Source: Pseudomonas sp. ZH-FAD (lineage in GTDB: Bacteria; Pseudomonadota; Gammaproteobacteria; Pseudomonadales; Pseudomonadaceae). From it: 64,000 nucleotides of DNA. The stretch is from contig NZ_PGLR01000011.1 of NCBI RefSeq assembly GCF_002803095.1, positions 1 through 64,000 of the forward strand, given 5' to 3'. Shown here one piece after another: positions 9,814 to 19,727 of this stretch. The notes beneath the pieces were generated by a model. The model had not been told where the DNA came from. It did no database searches and worked only from the letters and a program-made list of their open reading frames with translations. Numbering within the stretch: the stretch's first letter is position 1; each line of letters starts with the position of its first letter. A program made the translations under genes and the position numbers.

Positions 9814-10593
9814 CTATGCCCAGCCGAACAACTCATCCGCATTACGGCTGCTGGTCGTAGCCAGCTCTTCGGCCGTAACGCCACGTAGCGCTGCCAGCTC
9901 GGCACAGATTTCCGTCAGGTACTCCGGGCTGTTGCGCTGGTTGGGGTGCATGGCCGGGGCCATGTCCGGCGAGTCGGTTTCCAGCACGATGGTCTCCAAC
10001 GGCAGCTGCGCCACCACCTTGCGCAGGCGATTGGCCTGCGGCCAGGTGGCGGCGCCGCCGAGACCGAGGCGAAAACCCAGCTTGATGTACTCGCGCGCTT
10101 CCTCGTAGCTACCGGCGAAGGCGTGGATGATGCCGCCGCGTGCCAGGCGAAAACGCTTGAGTGTGGCGATGGTCGCGGCATGGGCACGGCGCACGTGCAG
10201 CAGCACCGGCAGTTCGAACTCGACGGCCAGTTGCAGCTGCGCTTCGAACAGCGCTTGCTGGCGCTGGCGATCCAGGTGTTCCAGGTAATAATCCAGACCG
10301 AACTCACCGACGGCGCACAGCTTGTGGTGCCCGGCCAGTTTGCCCAGCCAATCGCGCAGATCAAGGAGATGCTGTGGGTGGTGATCGTCCAGATAGACCG
10401 GATGCAGGCCGAAGGCTGCGTACAGACCCTCATTCTCTTCGACCAGCTGCCACAGTCGCTGCCAGTTGGCCTGATAGACGCCAAGCACGACCATGCGCTG
10501 CACGCCCAGCGCGTGGCTGCGCGCGAGTACTTCGTCGCGATCGGCGTCGAAGTCGGGGAAGTCCAGGTGCGTATGGGTGTCGATCAGGCGCAT
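9814..10593 (-). CDS. TatD-family metal-dependent hydrolase (putative DNase)
   Basis: A 259-residue TIM-barrel amidohydrolase of the TatD/YjjV/YcfH group. Metal-binding motifs are in order: DTHTHLDF at the N-terminus, VGEFGLDY near residue 100, LHVRRAH, IHAFAGS and the closing ETDSPDMAP. Relatives are 3'-5' nucleases or D-aminoacyl-tRNA deacylase-like enzymes; the substrate here cannot be fixed from sequence. I start at the ATG at 10593, preceded by GGTGAG; a GTG four codons upstream is possible. Confidence 0.88.
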   Translation of the reverse strand: MRLIDTHTHLDFPDFDADRDEVLARSHALGVQRMVVLGVYQANWQRLWQLVEENEGLYAAFGLHPVYLDDHHPQHLLDLRDWLGKLAGHHKLCAVGEFGLDYYLEHLDRQRQQALFEAQLQLAVEFELPVLLHVRRAHAATIATLKRFRLARGGIIHAFAGSYEEAREYIKLGFRLGLGGAATWPQANRLRKVVAQLPLETIVLETDSPDMAPAMHPNQRNSPEYLTEICAELAALRGVTAEELATTSSRNADELFGWA

Positions 10594-10729
10594 CGGTCTG
10601 CTCACCAGCGGGGGTTCAGAATCGGCTATTTTCCCCTTTCACGCCAGGGCAAGGGAGCGTTGGCGAATCTTTTCAGTCGTATGGACATGGACGCGTTTCA
10701 CTCGGGCAGTGAAATAAGGAGGTCGCTGG

Positions 10730-12784
10730 GTGCGCCATTTACGCAAGTTTGTAGGCGCATTGTTCGCCGTTTTCCTGTTGTTGCTGGCGGCGTTGATGCT
10801 GTTTCTGGTGCTGTTCGATTGGAATCGGGCGCGGCCGCTGATCAATGAACAGGTTTCTGCGGCCCTGAATCGGCCGTTTGCCATCGAGGGCGATCTGCGC
10901 GTGGTCTGGCAGCGTGAAGCCGGTCAGCAGGGTTTGAGCGCCTGGCTACCCTGGCCCCATTTTGCTGCCGAGCAGTTGCGCCTGGGCAACCCGGACTGGG
11001 CGCAGGGCGATACCTTCGTCAGTCTCGACAGCGTGCGTTTGCGCCTGTCGCCCCTGCCGCTGCTGTGGAAGACGGTGAGCATCCCCAGTATCGAACTCGG
11101 TGCGCCGGTTGCCGATCTGCAGCGCCTGGCCGATGGCCGGGCGAACTGGGTGTTCGATCTGGGCAAGGAGGAGGCGGACGACAGCAAGCAGCCCAGCCCC
11201 TGGACGTTGGATATCGGCACCATCGGCTTCGACAAGGGGCAGGTGAAGGTCGACGACAAGGTCAGCAACACCCGCCTGGAGGCAATCATCCAGCCGCTGG
11301 GCGAGCCGATCCCATTTGCCGATATCGTCGGCAAGAGCGCGGCCGAGCGCCTGACCGAGAGCAATGTCAGCGCCCAGGATTACGCTTTCGCCTGGCAGAC
11401 CAAGGGCAGCTTCCGTGGCCAGCCGTTGACCGGCAATGGCAAGGTCGGTGGCCTGCTGGCGCTGCATGACGCGTCGCAGCCGTTCCCGTTGCAGGCCGAT
11501 CTGCGCATTGGCGCGACCCGCATCGTGCTGGCTGGCAGCCTGACCGATCCGCAGAATCTGGGCGCTCTGGATCTGCGCTTGCGTCTGTCCGGCGCCAGCC
11601 TCGGTCAGCTGTATCCGCTGACCGGCGTGACCTTGCCTGACACCCCGCCATACAGCACCGACGGTCGCTTGCAGGCCAGCCTGCAGGATGCCGACGGGGC
11701 GATCTTTCGCTACCTCGGTTTCAATGGCCAGATCGGTGACAGCGATATCCATGGCGACCTGACGTTCGTGGCCCGCGAGCCACGGCCGAAACTGTCCGGC
11801 CAGCTGACCTCCAACCAACTGCTGTTCAGTGACCTGGCGCCGCTGATCGGCGCCGACTCCAGCGCGGACAAGCGCGAGCGTGGCGAACGGGACGTGCAGC
11901 CGGCGAACAAGGCGCTACCCGTTTCCGAGTTTCGCACCGACCGCTGGCGCGCGATGGACGCCGATGTGCGTTTCGTCGGCAAGCGCATCGTGCACAGTGA
12001 GCAGTTACCGATCACCGATCTCGATACCCATGTGGTACTCAATGACGGCATGCTGAGTTTGGAGCCACTGCGTTTCGGCATGGCCGGCGGTGTGCTCGAT
12101 TCGCAGATCCGTCTCAATGGTGCGACCACCCCGTTGCAGGGGCAGATGCGTCTGCGCGCGCGTGACCTCAAGCTCAAGCAGCTGTTTCCCACCTTCGCGC
12201 CGATGCAGACCAGCCTCGGTGAGCTCAACGGCGATGCACGCATCAGCGGCCGTGGCAACTCGGTGGCCGCTTTGCTCGGCAGCGCCGATGGCGAGTTGAA
12301 GATGCTGATCAACGATGGCGCGGTGAGTCGCGGGCTGATGGAAATCGCCGGGCTGAACGTCGGCAACTACCTGGTTGGCAGGCTGTTCGGCGACGAGGAT
12401 GTGAAGATCCACTGCGCGGCAGCGGATCTCGGCATCAAGCAGGGGCTGATGAGCACGCGGCTGTTCGTCATCGACACCGACAATGCGGTGATCAAGGTCG
12501 ACGGCACTGCCAACTTCGCCAACGAGCGGCTGAACTTCACCATCACGCCCGCGACCAAGGGCTTTCGTATCTTTTCCCTGCGCTCGCCGCTGTATGTGCG
12601 CGGCACGTTCAAGGAGCCGTCACCAGGCGTCCAGGCCACGCCGCTGGCGCTGCGTGGTGTTGGCCTGGTAGCGCTGGGCGTTGCGGTGGCTCCGGCGGCT
12701 GGGCTGCTGGCGCTGGTGGCACCCAGCGCTGGCGACGAGCCGAGCCAGTGCGCGCCGCTGCTGCAGAAAAATCAGGGCGGTTAG
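10730..12784 (+). CDS. asmA: AsmA-family protein
   Basis: A 684-residue protein with one N-terminal transmembrane anchor (residues 6-28) and a long periplasmic part. It has the AsmA N-terminal pattern (DWNRARPLINEQVSAALNRPFAIEGDLRV) and a C-terminal AsmA_2 region with MSTRLFVIDTDNAVIKVDG. The family forms beta-groove bridges linked to lipid movement and outer-membrane biogenesis. The GTG start is well set by AAGGAGG seven bases upstream. It diverges from tatD. Confidence 0.88.
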   Translation: MRHLRKFVGALFAVFLLLLAALMLFLVLFDWNRARPLINEQVSAALNRPFAIEGDLRVVWQREAGQQGLSAWLPWPHFAAEQLRLGNPDWAQGDTFVSLDSVRLRLSPLPLLWKTVSIPSIELGAPVADLQRLADGRANWVFDLGKEEADDSKQPSPWTLDIGTIGFDKGQVKVDDKVSNTRLEAIIQPLGEPIPFADIVGKSAAERLTESNVSAQDYAFAWQTKGSFRGQPLTGNGKVGGLLALHDASQPFPLQADLRIGATRIVLAGSLTDPQNLGALDLRLRLSGASLGQLYPLTGVTLPDTPPYSTDGRLQASLQDADGAIFRYLGFNGQIGDSDIHGDLTFVAREPRPKLSGQLTSNQLLFSDLAPLIGADSSADKRERGERDVQPANKALPVSEFRTDRWRAMDADVRFVGKRIVHSEQLPITDLDTHVVLNDGMLSLEPLRFGMAGGVLDSQIRLNGATTPLQGQMRLRARDLKLKQLFPTFAPMQTSLGELNGDARISGRGNSVAALLGSADGELKMLINDGAVSRGLMEIAGLNVGNYLVGRLFGDEDVKIHCAAADLGIKQGLMSTRLFVIDTDNAVIKVDGTANFANERLNFTITPATKGFRIFSLRSPLYVRGTFKEPSPGVQATPLALRGVGLVALGVAVAPAAGLLALVAPSAGDEPSQCAPLLQKNQGG

Positions 12785-12803
12785 CAGGAGGCATCAGAAC
12801 TAG

Positions 12804-12866
12804 ATGTAGGGTTCGCTGCGCGCACCGATATCCTTTCCAGCAGTTGGTGCGCATGGCGCACCTTAC
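12804..12866. repeat. Dispersed GGTGCGC palindrome, copy 1
   Basis: GTAGGGTTCGCTGCGCGCACC faces GGTGCGCATGGCGCACC across a short spacer. The copy sits between asmA and the 3' end of fruR and just overlaps the fruR stop. The same family recurs at 23039, 32253, 46175 and 57131. Confidence 0.7.
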
Positions 12867-13855
12867 CTCTTGGCTCGGTCCTTGAAGCTGCGGCCGATGG
12901 CCTCGATGCCGGGCTGATAGTCGTTGTGTTCCACCGCCCGCAGTGTCCAGGCCAGCACGCGCTCGGCGATGCGTTCGTGCTGCTGGCTCATGGCATTGAC
13001 TCGCAGGGGCAGAAAATCCAGCAACTGGGTATCGCCGAAGGTGGCCAGGCGCACTGAAGGCCATTGCTCGTTGCCCTGTTCGCGTAGCGCATCGAACACC
13101 CCTTCGAGCAGCACGTAGGCGGTGGTCAGCAGTGCATCCGGCGAGCCGACTTCCTCCAGCAGCGTTTGCATCTGTCGGTAGCCGCAGGCGCGGCTGAACA
13201 ACTCGCCGTGGTAGACGCTGACGCGCCCGTCGAAACCTTCCAGTGCCGAACGGAAGCCGCGTTCGCGCGCCTGGCTGATGACCAGCTCCGCACGGGCGCC
13301 GAGCAGGGCGACATGCCGGGGTTTGGGTGTCAGCAGGCTTTCGGTGAGGGTGCGCCCGGCCTGTTCGTCATCGCTGACCACCGAGCGGATGTGGGTGGGC
13401 GACAGCGCGCGATCCACGGCCACCACCGGCAGGCCGGCGGCGACGATGGCCGGATACAGCGGATCGTCCGCAGGCAGGCAGCTGGCGACGATCAGCGCCT
13501 CGCAGCGGCGTGAGCGGAACAGCTCCAGCAACTGCCGCTCGCTACTCGGGTCATCGTCGGAACTGGCGATCAGCAACTGATAGCCGGCGGCGCGCGCCTT
13601 CTGTTCGAGCAGCTTGGCCAGGCGCGCATAACTGGGGTTTTCCAGGTCCGGCAGGATGAAACCCAGGCAGCGGCTTTGCCCGCGGCGCAGGCTGGCGGCT
13701 TGCTGGTCCGGGAGATAGCCATGCTCCTCGACCACGGTCAGCACCCTGGCCACGGTCGCAGGACTGATGCGCCGACGTTCGGCCTGACCGTTGATCACGT
13801 AGCTGGCGGTGGTCACCGAGACCTGTGCCAGGCGGGCGATGTCGCTGAGTTTCAC
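12863..13855 (-). CDS. fruR: Fructose operon repressor Cra/FruR (LacI family)
   Basis: A 330-residue LacI/GalR repressor. The helix-turn-helix is at the N-terminus (MKLSDIARLAQVSVTTASYVIN) with the hinge ISPATVARVLTVVEEHGYLPD, typical of the FruR branch, followed by a periplasmic-binding-like effector domain that senses fructose-1-phosphate in pseudomonads. It diverges from fruBKA, and a perfect 12-base palindrome lies in the shared control region. The start is a GTG. Relatives in Pseudomonas act as local repressors of this operon rather than as global regulators. Confidence 0.92.
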   Translation of the reverse strand: MKLSDIARLAQVSVTTASYVINGQAERRRISPATVARVLTVVEEHGYLPDQQAASLRRGQSRCLGFILPDLENPSYARLAKLLEQKARAAGYQLLIASSDDDPSSERQLLELFRSRRCEALIVASCLPADDPLYPAIVAAGLPVVAVDRALSPTHIRSVVSDDEQAGRTLTESLLTPKPRHVALLGARAELVISQARERGFRSALEGFDGRVSVYHGELFSRACGYRQMQTLLEEVGSPDALLTTAYVLLEGVFDALREQGNEQWPSVRLATFGDTQLLDFLPLRVNAMSQQHERIAERVLAWTLRAVEHNDYQPGIEAIGRSFKDRAKR

Positions 13856-13973
13856 GGGCGCAGCACCATGCAGGGAAAGGATTTCGAGCGTGAGAACGCG
13901 GCGAGTCTACACCGACTCGACGACGACTGGGCTTCAAGGATTACCCATTATCGGATAAGGTGCCAGCGTTTGA

Positions 13974-13985
13974 TGAAACGTTTCA
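13974..13985. promoter_or_regulatory. Cra/FruR operator
   Basis: TGAAACGTTTCA is a perfect palindrome 108 bases before the fruB start and about 120 bases from the divergent fruR start. It matches the known FruR half-site TGAAAC-GTTTCA. One operator could serve both the regulator and the fruBKA operon. Confidence 0.85.
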
Positions 13986-14092
13986 GCAATGCGATTCATC
14001 AGCTAGTCTTGAGGGTGTTTGGGGGCATAAGTGAGCGCCGAACCCATGAACACCCTTCTCAATCAGAACAAGAATCCAAGCCGGAGGCACCC

Positions 14093-16954
14093 ATGCTCGA
14101 ACTCGATGCCAGCCAAATCCAGATGGGCCGGGCGGCGGCGAACAAGGGCGAAGCCCTGGCCATGCTCGGCGATGCGCTGGCCAGTGCCGGCCTGACCACT
14201 GCGGCTTACCTCGAAGGCCTGCAGGCGCGCGAGGCGCAGGGGTCGACCTTTCTCGGCCAGGGCATCGCTATCCCCCATGGCACGCCGCAGACCCGCGATC
14301 AGGTGCTGCGCACCGGCGTCAGCCTGATCCAGTTCCCCGCGGGCGTGGACTGGGGCAACGGCCAGCAGGTCTACCTGGCCATTGCCATTGCCGCCCAATC
14401 CGACGAGCACCTGCACCTGCTGCAACTGCTGACCCGTGCCCTCGGCGAGGGCGATCTGAGCCAGGCGCTGCGTGAAGCCCGCGAGCCGGCGCAGATACTC
14501 GAACTGCTGCAGGGCGCACCGCAGGCGCTGGCGCTGGACGGTCAACTGGTGGCGCTGGCGCAGCCGGCGGAAGACTTCGATGAATTGCTCTGGCAGGGCG
14601 CGCGCCTGTTGCGTCAGGCCGGCTGTGCCCGCAGTGGCTTCGCCCTCGGGCTGGCGCGGGGCGAGCCGCTGCCGCTGGGCGATGGCCTGTGGTGGCTGCA
14701 CAGCGAGGCCAGCGTCGAGCGGCCCGGCCTGGCTTTCGTCACCCCGGCGCAGCCGCTGAGTTTTCGCGGTGAGGCGTTGCGCGGTCTGTTCTGCCTGGCC
14801 AGCCAGGGCGAGGCGCACCGTCAGGCGCTGGAGCGCCTGTGCGATGTGCTGATCGGTGGTCGGGCTGCTGCGTTCAGTGAGGCCAGCGACAGCCGCCAGG
14901 TGATCGAGGCGCTGGGCGGTGAAGTGCCGCCGGACTGGCCCAGCCTCAGCGTGCCGCTGCTCAATGCCCATGGTCTGCACGCACGTCCGGCCAAGGCGCT
15001 GAGCGAACTGGCGCAGGGCTTCGCTGGGGATATCCGCGTGCGCCTGCTCGGCGATACGGGCGCCGGGGTTTCGGCCAAGAGCCTCAGCCGCCTGCTGGCG
15101 CTGGGTGCGCGACGCGGGCAGATGCTCGAATTCAGTGCCGAGCCGGCGATTGCCGACAGGGCGCTGCCGGCCATTCGCGCCGCGCTGGAAAGTGGCCTGG
15201 GCGAAACGGTCGAGCCGCTGAATGAAGCGCTGCCCGAGGTCGCGGCGCAGCTGGAACCTGTCGAAGCAGTTGCTCCTGCTGCCGGTAGCCGTCTTCAGGC
15301 GGTCGGTGCTTCGCCCGGCATCGCCATCGGCCCGGCGCTGGTGCGCACGCCGCCGGCGTTTGATTTCTCTGAGCAAGGCCTGGGTGTCGAGCAGGAACGC
15401 GCGCGTCTGGATGCAGCCTTGGCCGCTGTCGCCGCGCAGATCCAGCGTTTGGTCGATGGCGCCGGTGTGGCGAGCATTCGGGAAATCTTCAGTGCCCACC
15501 TGGCCATGCTCGCCGATCCGGCGTTGCGCGAAGACGTCGACGCCCGCCTGGCCAAGGGCGTGAGCGCCGAAGCGGCCTGGCAGGTCGAGGTCGAGGCCGC
15601 AGCCAAGCGTCAGGAAGCGCTGCATGACCCATTGCTGGCCGAGCGCGCAGCGGACCTGCGTGATATTGGCAACCGTGTGCTGGCGCATCTGTGTGGCGTG
15701 GAGCTGCCCAGCGAGCCGAACGAGCCGTACATCCTGGTGATGGCTGAAGTCGTGCCGTCGGACGTCGCTGGCCTCGACCGGCAGCGCGTGGCCGGCATTC
15801 TGACTGCGCAGGGTGGCGCCACCGCGCACAGCGCGATCATCGCCCGGGCCTTGGGGATTCCCGCCGTGGTCGGTGCCGGCGATGGCGTGCTGGCGTTGGC
15901 GCAAGGTACGCCACTGCTGCTCGATGGCGACAGCGGCCTGCTGCGCATCGCCCCGGATACAGCTGAGCGCGACCAGGCGCTGCATGATCGTGAGACGGCG
16001 CAGCAGCGGCGCGAGCAGGCGCATGCCGCGCGCTTCAACGATGCGCAGACGCGCGATGGCGTGCGTGTGGAAGTGGCGGCCAATATCGGTGCCAGCGGCG
16101 AAACCGCCGACGCGGTGGAGCTGGGCGCGGAAGCGGTGGGCCTGCTGCGCACCGAGCTGGTGTTCATGGAGCATGCCCAGGCCCCGGATCACGCCGCGCA
16201 GGAGCGCGAGTATCGACGTGTGCTCGATGCGCTGGCCGGACGCCCGCTGGTGGTGCGCACGCTGGATGTTGGCGGCGACAAACCCCTGCCGTACTGGCCG
16301 ATGCCGGCTGAGGAGAACCCTTTCCTTGGTGTGCGTGGCATTCGCCTGAGCCTGCAGCGTCCGGAGATTCTGGAAACTCAGCTGCGCGCCTTGCTCGCCT
16401 CGGCCGATGGCCGGCCGCTGCGCATCATGTTCCCCATGGTCGGTTCGGTGGAGGAGTGGCGTGCGGCGCGTGACATGGTGCAGCGGCTGCGCGAAGAGAT
16501 CGAGGTACGCGACCTGCAGATCGGCATCATGATCGAAGTGCCCTCGGCAGCGTTGTTGGCGCCGGTGCTGGCGCGTGAGGTGGACTTCTTCAGCATCGGC
16601 ACCAATGACCTGACCCAATACTGCCTGGCCATCGACCGCGGCCATCCGCAGCTGTCGGCACAGGCCGATGGCCTGCATCCGGCCGTACTGCGCTTGATCG
16701 AGATGACCGTGACCGCTGCCCATGCCCAAGGCAAGTGGGTCGGTGTCTGCGGCGAGCTGGCCAGCGACCGTCTGGCCGTGCCGCTGTTGGTCGGCCTGGG
16801 CGTCGACGAGTTGAGCGTCACACCGCGCTCTATTGCCCTGGTCAAGGCGCGCGTGCGTGAGCTGGACAGCCGCCAGGCGCGAACCCTGGCTGACCGTGCC
16901 CTGACCCTGGACAGTGCCAGCGCCGTGCGCGCGCTGGTGGCGGAGATGCACTGA
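14093..16954 (+). CDS. fruB: Fructose PTS multiphosphoryl transfer protein (EIIA-HPr-EI fusion)
   Basis: A 953-residue cytoplasmic phosphorelay fusion. Domains in order: EIIA-Fru at about residues 1-145 with phospho-His62 (GIAIPHGTP), HPr at about 283-370 with His296 (NAHGLHARPAKAL), and EI from about 400 to the end with phospho-His579 (GGATAHSAIIAR), the PEP-binding signature IGTNDLTQYCLAIDRGHP and the C-terminal VCGELASD. It moves phosphate from PEP to the FruA permease. The ATG at 14093 has CCGGAGG at 14081-14087; the reading frame stays open much further upstream, but that part covers the operator and fruR. Its stop overlaps the fruK start. Confidence 0.96.
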   Translation: MLELDASQIQMGRAAANKGEALAMLGDALASAGLTTAAYLEGLQAREAQGSTFLGQGIAIPHGTPQTRDQVLRTGVSLIQFPAGVDWGNGQQVYLAIAIAAQSDEHLHLLQLLTRALGEGDLSQALREAREPAQILELLQGAPQALALDGQLVALAQPAEDFDELLWQGARLLRQAGCARSGFALGLARGEPLPLGDGLWWLHSEASVERPGLAFVTPAQPLSFRGEALRGLFCLASQGEAHRQALERLCDVLIGGRAAAFSEASDSRQVIEALGGEVPPDWPSLSVPLLNAHGLHARPAKALSELAQGFAGDIRVRLLGDTGAGVSAKSLSRLLALGARRGQMLEFSAEPAIADRALPAIRAALESGLGETVEPLNEALPEVAAQLEPVEAVAPAAGSRLQAVGASPGIAIGPALVRTPPAFDFSEQGLGVEQERARLDAALAAVAAQIQRLVDGAGVASIREIFSAHLAMLADPALREDVDARLAKGVSAEAAWQVEVEAAAKRQEALHDPLLAERAADLRDIGNRVLAHLCGVELPSEPNEPYILVMAEVVPSDVAGLDRQRVAGILTAQGGATAHSAIIARALGIPAVVGAGDGVLALAQGTPLLLDGDSGLLRIAPDTAERDQALHDRETAQQRREQAHAARFNDAQTRDGVRVEVAANIGASGETADAVELGAEAVGLLRTELVFMEHAQAPDHAAQEREYRRVLDALAGRPLVVRTLDVGGDKPLPYWPMPAEENPFLGVRGIRLSLQRPEILETQLRALLASADGRPLRIMFPMVGSVEEWRAARDMVQRLREEIEVRDLQIGIMIEVPSAALLAPVLAREVDFFSIGTNDLTQYCLAIDRGHPQLSAQADGLHPAVLRLIEMTVTAAHAQGKWVGVCGELASDRLAVPLLVGLGVDELSVTPRSIALVKARVRELDSRQARTLADRALTLDSASAVRALVAEMH

Positions 16955-17874
16955 TGGCCAGAATCCTGACCCTGACCCTGAACCCAGCGCTGGACCTGAC
17001 CTTGCGTCTCGACCGCCTGCAGCCAGGCGCGATCAACCGCTGCCATGAGCTGCGCAGCCACGCGGCCGGCAAGGGCCTGAACGTCGCCCAGGTGCTGGCC
17101 GACCTTGGCCACAGCCTGAGCGTCGGCGGCTTTCTCGGCCGCGCCAATGCCGCACCGTTCGACAGCCTGATGCACAAGCGCGGTTTTCACGACCTGTTCG
17201 TCCGCGTGCCGGGCGAGACGCGCAGCAATATCAAGCTGGCCGAAAGCGATGGGCGCATCACCGACCTCAACGGCCCTGGCCCGCAGGTCGAGGCCGAGCA
17301 CCTGCAACGTCTGCAGGACGAACTGCAGCCGCTGCTCGCCGGGCATGACGCCGTGGTGGTGGCTGGGAGCCTGCCGCGTGGTGTCACCGCGCAATGGTTC
17401 GCCGGCCTGCTGCGGCGGATCAAGGCCAGTGGCGTGCCGCTGGCGGTGGACACCAGCGGTGCAGCCCTGCAGGCGGCCCTGGGCGTCACGCCCTGGCTGA
17501 TCAAACCCAACGAGGAAGAACTGGCCGAGGTCTGCGGCAGCGATCTGTCCGCCGCCGTGCAGGGCCTGCGTGCGCAGGGTATCGAGCACGTGCTGCTGTC
17601 GCGTGGTGCTGACGGTGTCGACTGGTATGGACCGGATATTGCCCTGCGTGCCACGCCGCCGCGTGTCGAGGTCGCCAGCACGGTCGGTGCCGGTGACTCG
17701 CTGCTGGCCGCCAGCCTGCACGGCCTGCTCGAAGGCTGGCCGGCCGAGCGTACCTTGCGCCTGGCCACGGCGGTGGCGGCACAGGCGGTCACCCAGATCG
17801 GCTTAGGCATCCATGATCGCGAGCAGCTGGCCCGTCTCGAGGCGGCCGTACAACTGCACCCCATAGAAGAATAA
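16954..17874 (+). CDS. fruK: 1-phosphofructokinase
   Basis: A 306-residue PfkB/ribokinase-family sugar kinase that converts fructose-1-phosphate to fructose-1,6-bisphosphate. It has the N-terminal HAAGKGLNVAQVLADLG substrate motif and the C-terminal anion-hole motif STVGAGDSLLA with catalytic Asp248. It overlaps the fruB stop by one base (TGATG) and is followed 11 bases later by fruA, so the three are co-translated. Confidence 0.96.
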   Translation: MARILTLTLNPALDLTLRLDRLQPGAINRCHELRSHAAGKGLNVAQVLADLGHSLSVGGFLGRANAAPFDSLMHKRGFHDLFVRVPGETRSNIKLAESDGRITDLNGPGPQVEAEHLQRLQDELQPLLAGHDAVVVAGSLPRGVTAQWFAGLLRRIKASGVPLAVDTSGAALQAALGVTPWLIKPNEEELAEVCGSDLSAAVQGLRAQGIEHVLLSRGADGVDWYGPDIALRATPPRVEVASTVGAGDSLLAASLHGLLEGWPAERTLRLATAVAAQAVTQIGLGIHDREQLARLEAAVQLHPIEE

Positions 17875-17885
17875 GAGGCACTGAC

Positions 17886-19610
17886 ATGAACCTGCTGATC
17901 GTCACCGCCTGCCCCAATGGTCAGGTCACCAGCGTGCTCTGCTCGCGTCTGTTGCAGGCGGCAGCCGAGCGCCTGGGCTGGCAAACCCGCGTCGAGGTGC
18001 ACGACGCCCGCGCCATCGGAGCGCCGTTGAGCGAGGCGGATATTGCCGCTGCCGATCTGGTGCTGGTGGTCAAGACCGGCGAGCTGGCGCTCGGCCGTTT
18101 TGTCGGCAAACCTCTGCTGCAGGCCACGCCGGCCGAGGCGCTGGCCGACCCGCAGCGCTTTCTGCGCGAAGCCCCCGAGCGGGCCCGGCCCTATGCCGAG
18201 GATGCCGCCGCGCCGAGCGGGCGCAAGCGGCTGGTGGCAGTCACTGCCTGTCCCACCGGCGTGGCGCACACCTTCATGGCTGCCGACGCCCTGCAGCAGG
18301 CGGCGCAGCGTATGGGCATCGAGTTGCAGGTGGAAACCCGCGGCTCGGTCGGTGCGCGCAACCTGCTCGACGATGCCGCCATCGCAGCGGCCGATGCCGT
18401 GCTGCTGGCCACCGATATCGAGGTGGACACCAGCCGTTTCGCTGGCAAGAAGGTCTACCGTTGCGGCACCGGGGTGGCCCTGAAACAGCCGCAACAGACG
18501 TTGGAGCGGGCCTTGAGCGAGGCGCGACCGCTGAGCGAAGCCACGCCAGCCGAGGGCAAGGCCGTCGCCAGTAGTGGCGAGAAAACCGGCCCCTACAAGC
18601 ACCTGCTCACCGGGGTGTCCTACATGCTGCCGATGGTGGTGGCCGGCGGTCTGCTGATCGCCCTGTCGTTCGTCTTCGGCATCGAGGCGTTCAAGGAGGA
18701 GGGCACCCTGGCCGCTGCGCTGATGAAGATCGGCGGCGAGACCGCGTTCCAACTGATGGTGCCGCTGCTGGCAGGCTACATCGCCTATTCCATCGCCGAC
18801 CGTCCGGGCCTGGCACCGGGGATGATCGGCGGGCTGTTGGCCAGCTCGCTGGGCGCCGGCTTTATCGGCGGTATCGTCGCCGGTTTTCTTGCCGGCTATT
18901 CGGCCAAGGCCATCGCCCATTGGGTGCGCCTGCCGGCCAGCGTCGAGGCGCTCAAACCGATTCTGATCATCCCGCTGGTGGCCAGCCTGTTCACCGGGCT
19001 GGTGATGATCTATCTGGTTGGCAGTCCAGTAGCAGGCATGCTCGTGGGGCTTACTGCCTTTCTCGATGGCATGGGCAGTACCAATGCAATCCTGCTCGGT
19101 GTGCTGCTCGGCGGCATGATGTGCGTCGATCTCGGCGGGCCGATCAACAAGGCGGCCTATGCCTTCTCCGTCGGCCTGCTGGCGTCGAGCAGTTATGCGC
19201 CGATGGCCGCGACCATGGCCGCCGGCATGGTGCCGCCCATCGGCATGGCCATCGCCACCGTGCTGGCGCGGCGCAAGTTCGCCCAGAGCGAACGCCAGGC
19301 CGGCAAGGCGGCCGGGGTGCTGGGGTTGTGCTTCATCTCCGAAGGGGCGATTCCCTTCGCCGCCAAGGACCCGCTGCGGGTGATCCCGGCCAGCATTGCC
19401 GGTGGTGCGCTGACCGGCGCGCTGTCGATGTACTTCGGCTGCAAGCTGATGGCCCCGCACGGCGGTCTGTTCGTGCTGCTGATTCCCAATGCGATCAACC
19501 ATGCCTTGCTCTACCTGCTCGCCATCGTCGCCGGCAGCCTGGTCACTGGTGTGCTCTATGCGCTGATCAAGCAGGGCGAGGCGCAGCCGCTGGTGGCCAG
19601 CGCGCAATGA
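17886..19610 (+). CDS. fruA: Fructose PTS permease EIIB'BC
   Basis: A 574-residue inner-membrane permease. The N-terminus has two EIIB-like repeats: an ancillary B' domain (LLIVTACPNG, Cys9) and the catalytic EIIB with phospho-Cys122 (VTACPTGVAHTFMAADAL). A linker leads to the EIIC domain from about residue 238 to 574, with eight or more membrane segments starting GVSYMLPMVVAGGLLIAL. It imports fructose and releases fructose-1-phosphate to FruK. It is the last gene of the operon. Confidence 0.95.
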   Translation: MNLLIVTACPNGQVTSVLCSRLLQAAAERLGWQTRVEVHDARAIGAPLSEADIAAADLVLVVKTGELALGRFVGKPLLQATPAEALADPQRFLREAPERARPYAEDAAAPSGRKRLVAVTACPTGVAHTFMAADALQQAAQRMGIELQVETRGSVGARNLLDDAAIAAADAVLLATDIEVDTSRFAGKKVYRCGTGVALKQPQQTLERALSEARPLSEATPAEGKAVASSGEKTGPYKHLLTGVSYMLPMVVAGGLLIALSFVFGIEAFKEEGTLAAALMKIGGETAFQLMVPLLAGYIAYSIADRPGLAPGMIGGLLASSLGAGFIGGIVAGFLAGYSAKAIAHWVRLPASVEALKPILIIPLVASLFTGLVMIYLVGSPVAGMLVGLTAFLDGMGSTNAILLGVLLGGMMCVDLGGPINKAAYAFSVGLLASSSYAPMAATMAAGMVPPIGMAIATVLARRKFAQSERQAGKAAGVLGLCFISEGAIPFAAKDPLRVIPASIAGGALTGALSMYFGCKLMAPHGGLFVLLIPNAINHALLYLLAIVAGSLVTGVLYALIKQGEAQPLVASAQ

Positions 19611-19727
19611 GTGCAGGGGCGCGAGGCTCGGTTACACTGGCCTAATCAGCGCCTGGGAAGTAGGGGTGGCGGCTCACCCGCCTGCCCCTTGGCGCCATCC
19701 CCCTCAGCCAGAAAGGATCTTCTGTAG

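Noticed and set aside
14063..16951. 962-codon open frame on the minus strand opposite fruB
   Set aside because: It mirrors the fruB codons in a high-GC gene and has the Gln/His/Arg/Leu-rich composition of such shadows. FruB has all its active-site motifs on the plus strand.
17187..19607. 806-codon minus-strand frame opposite fruK and fruA
   Set aside because: Low-complexity, Gln/His/Gly/Asp-rich shadow of two well supported genes in the other direction.
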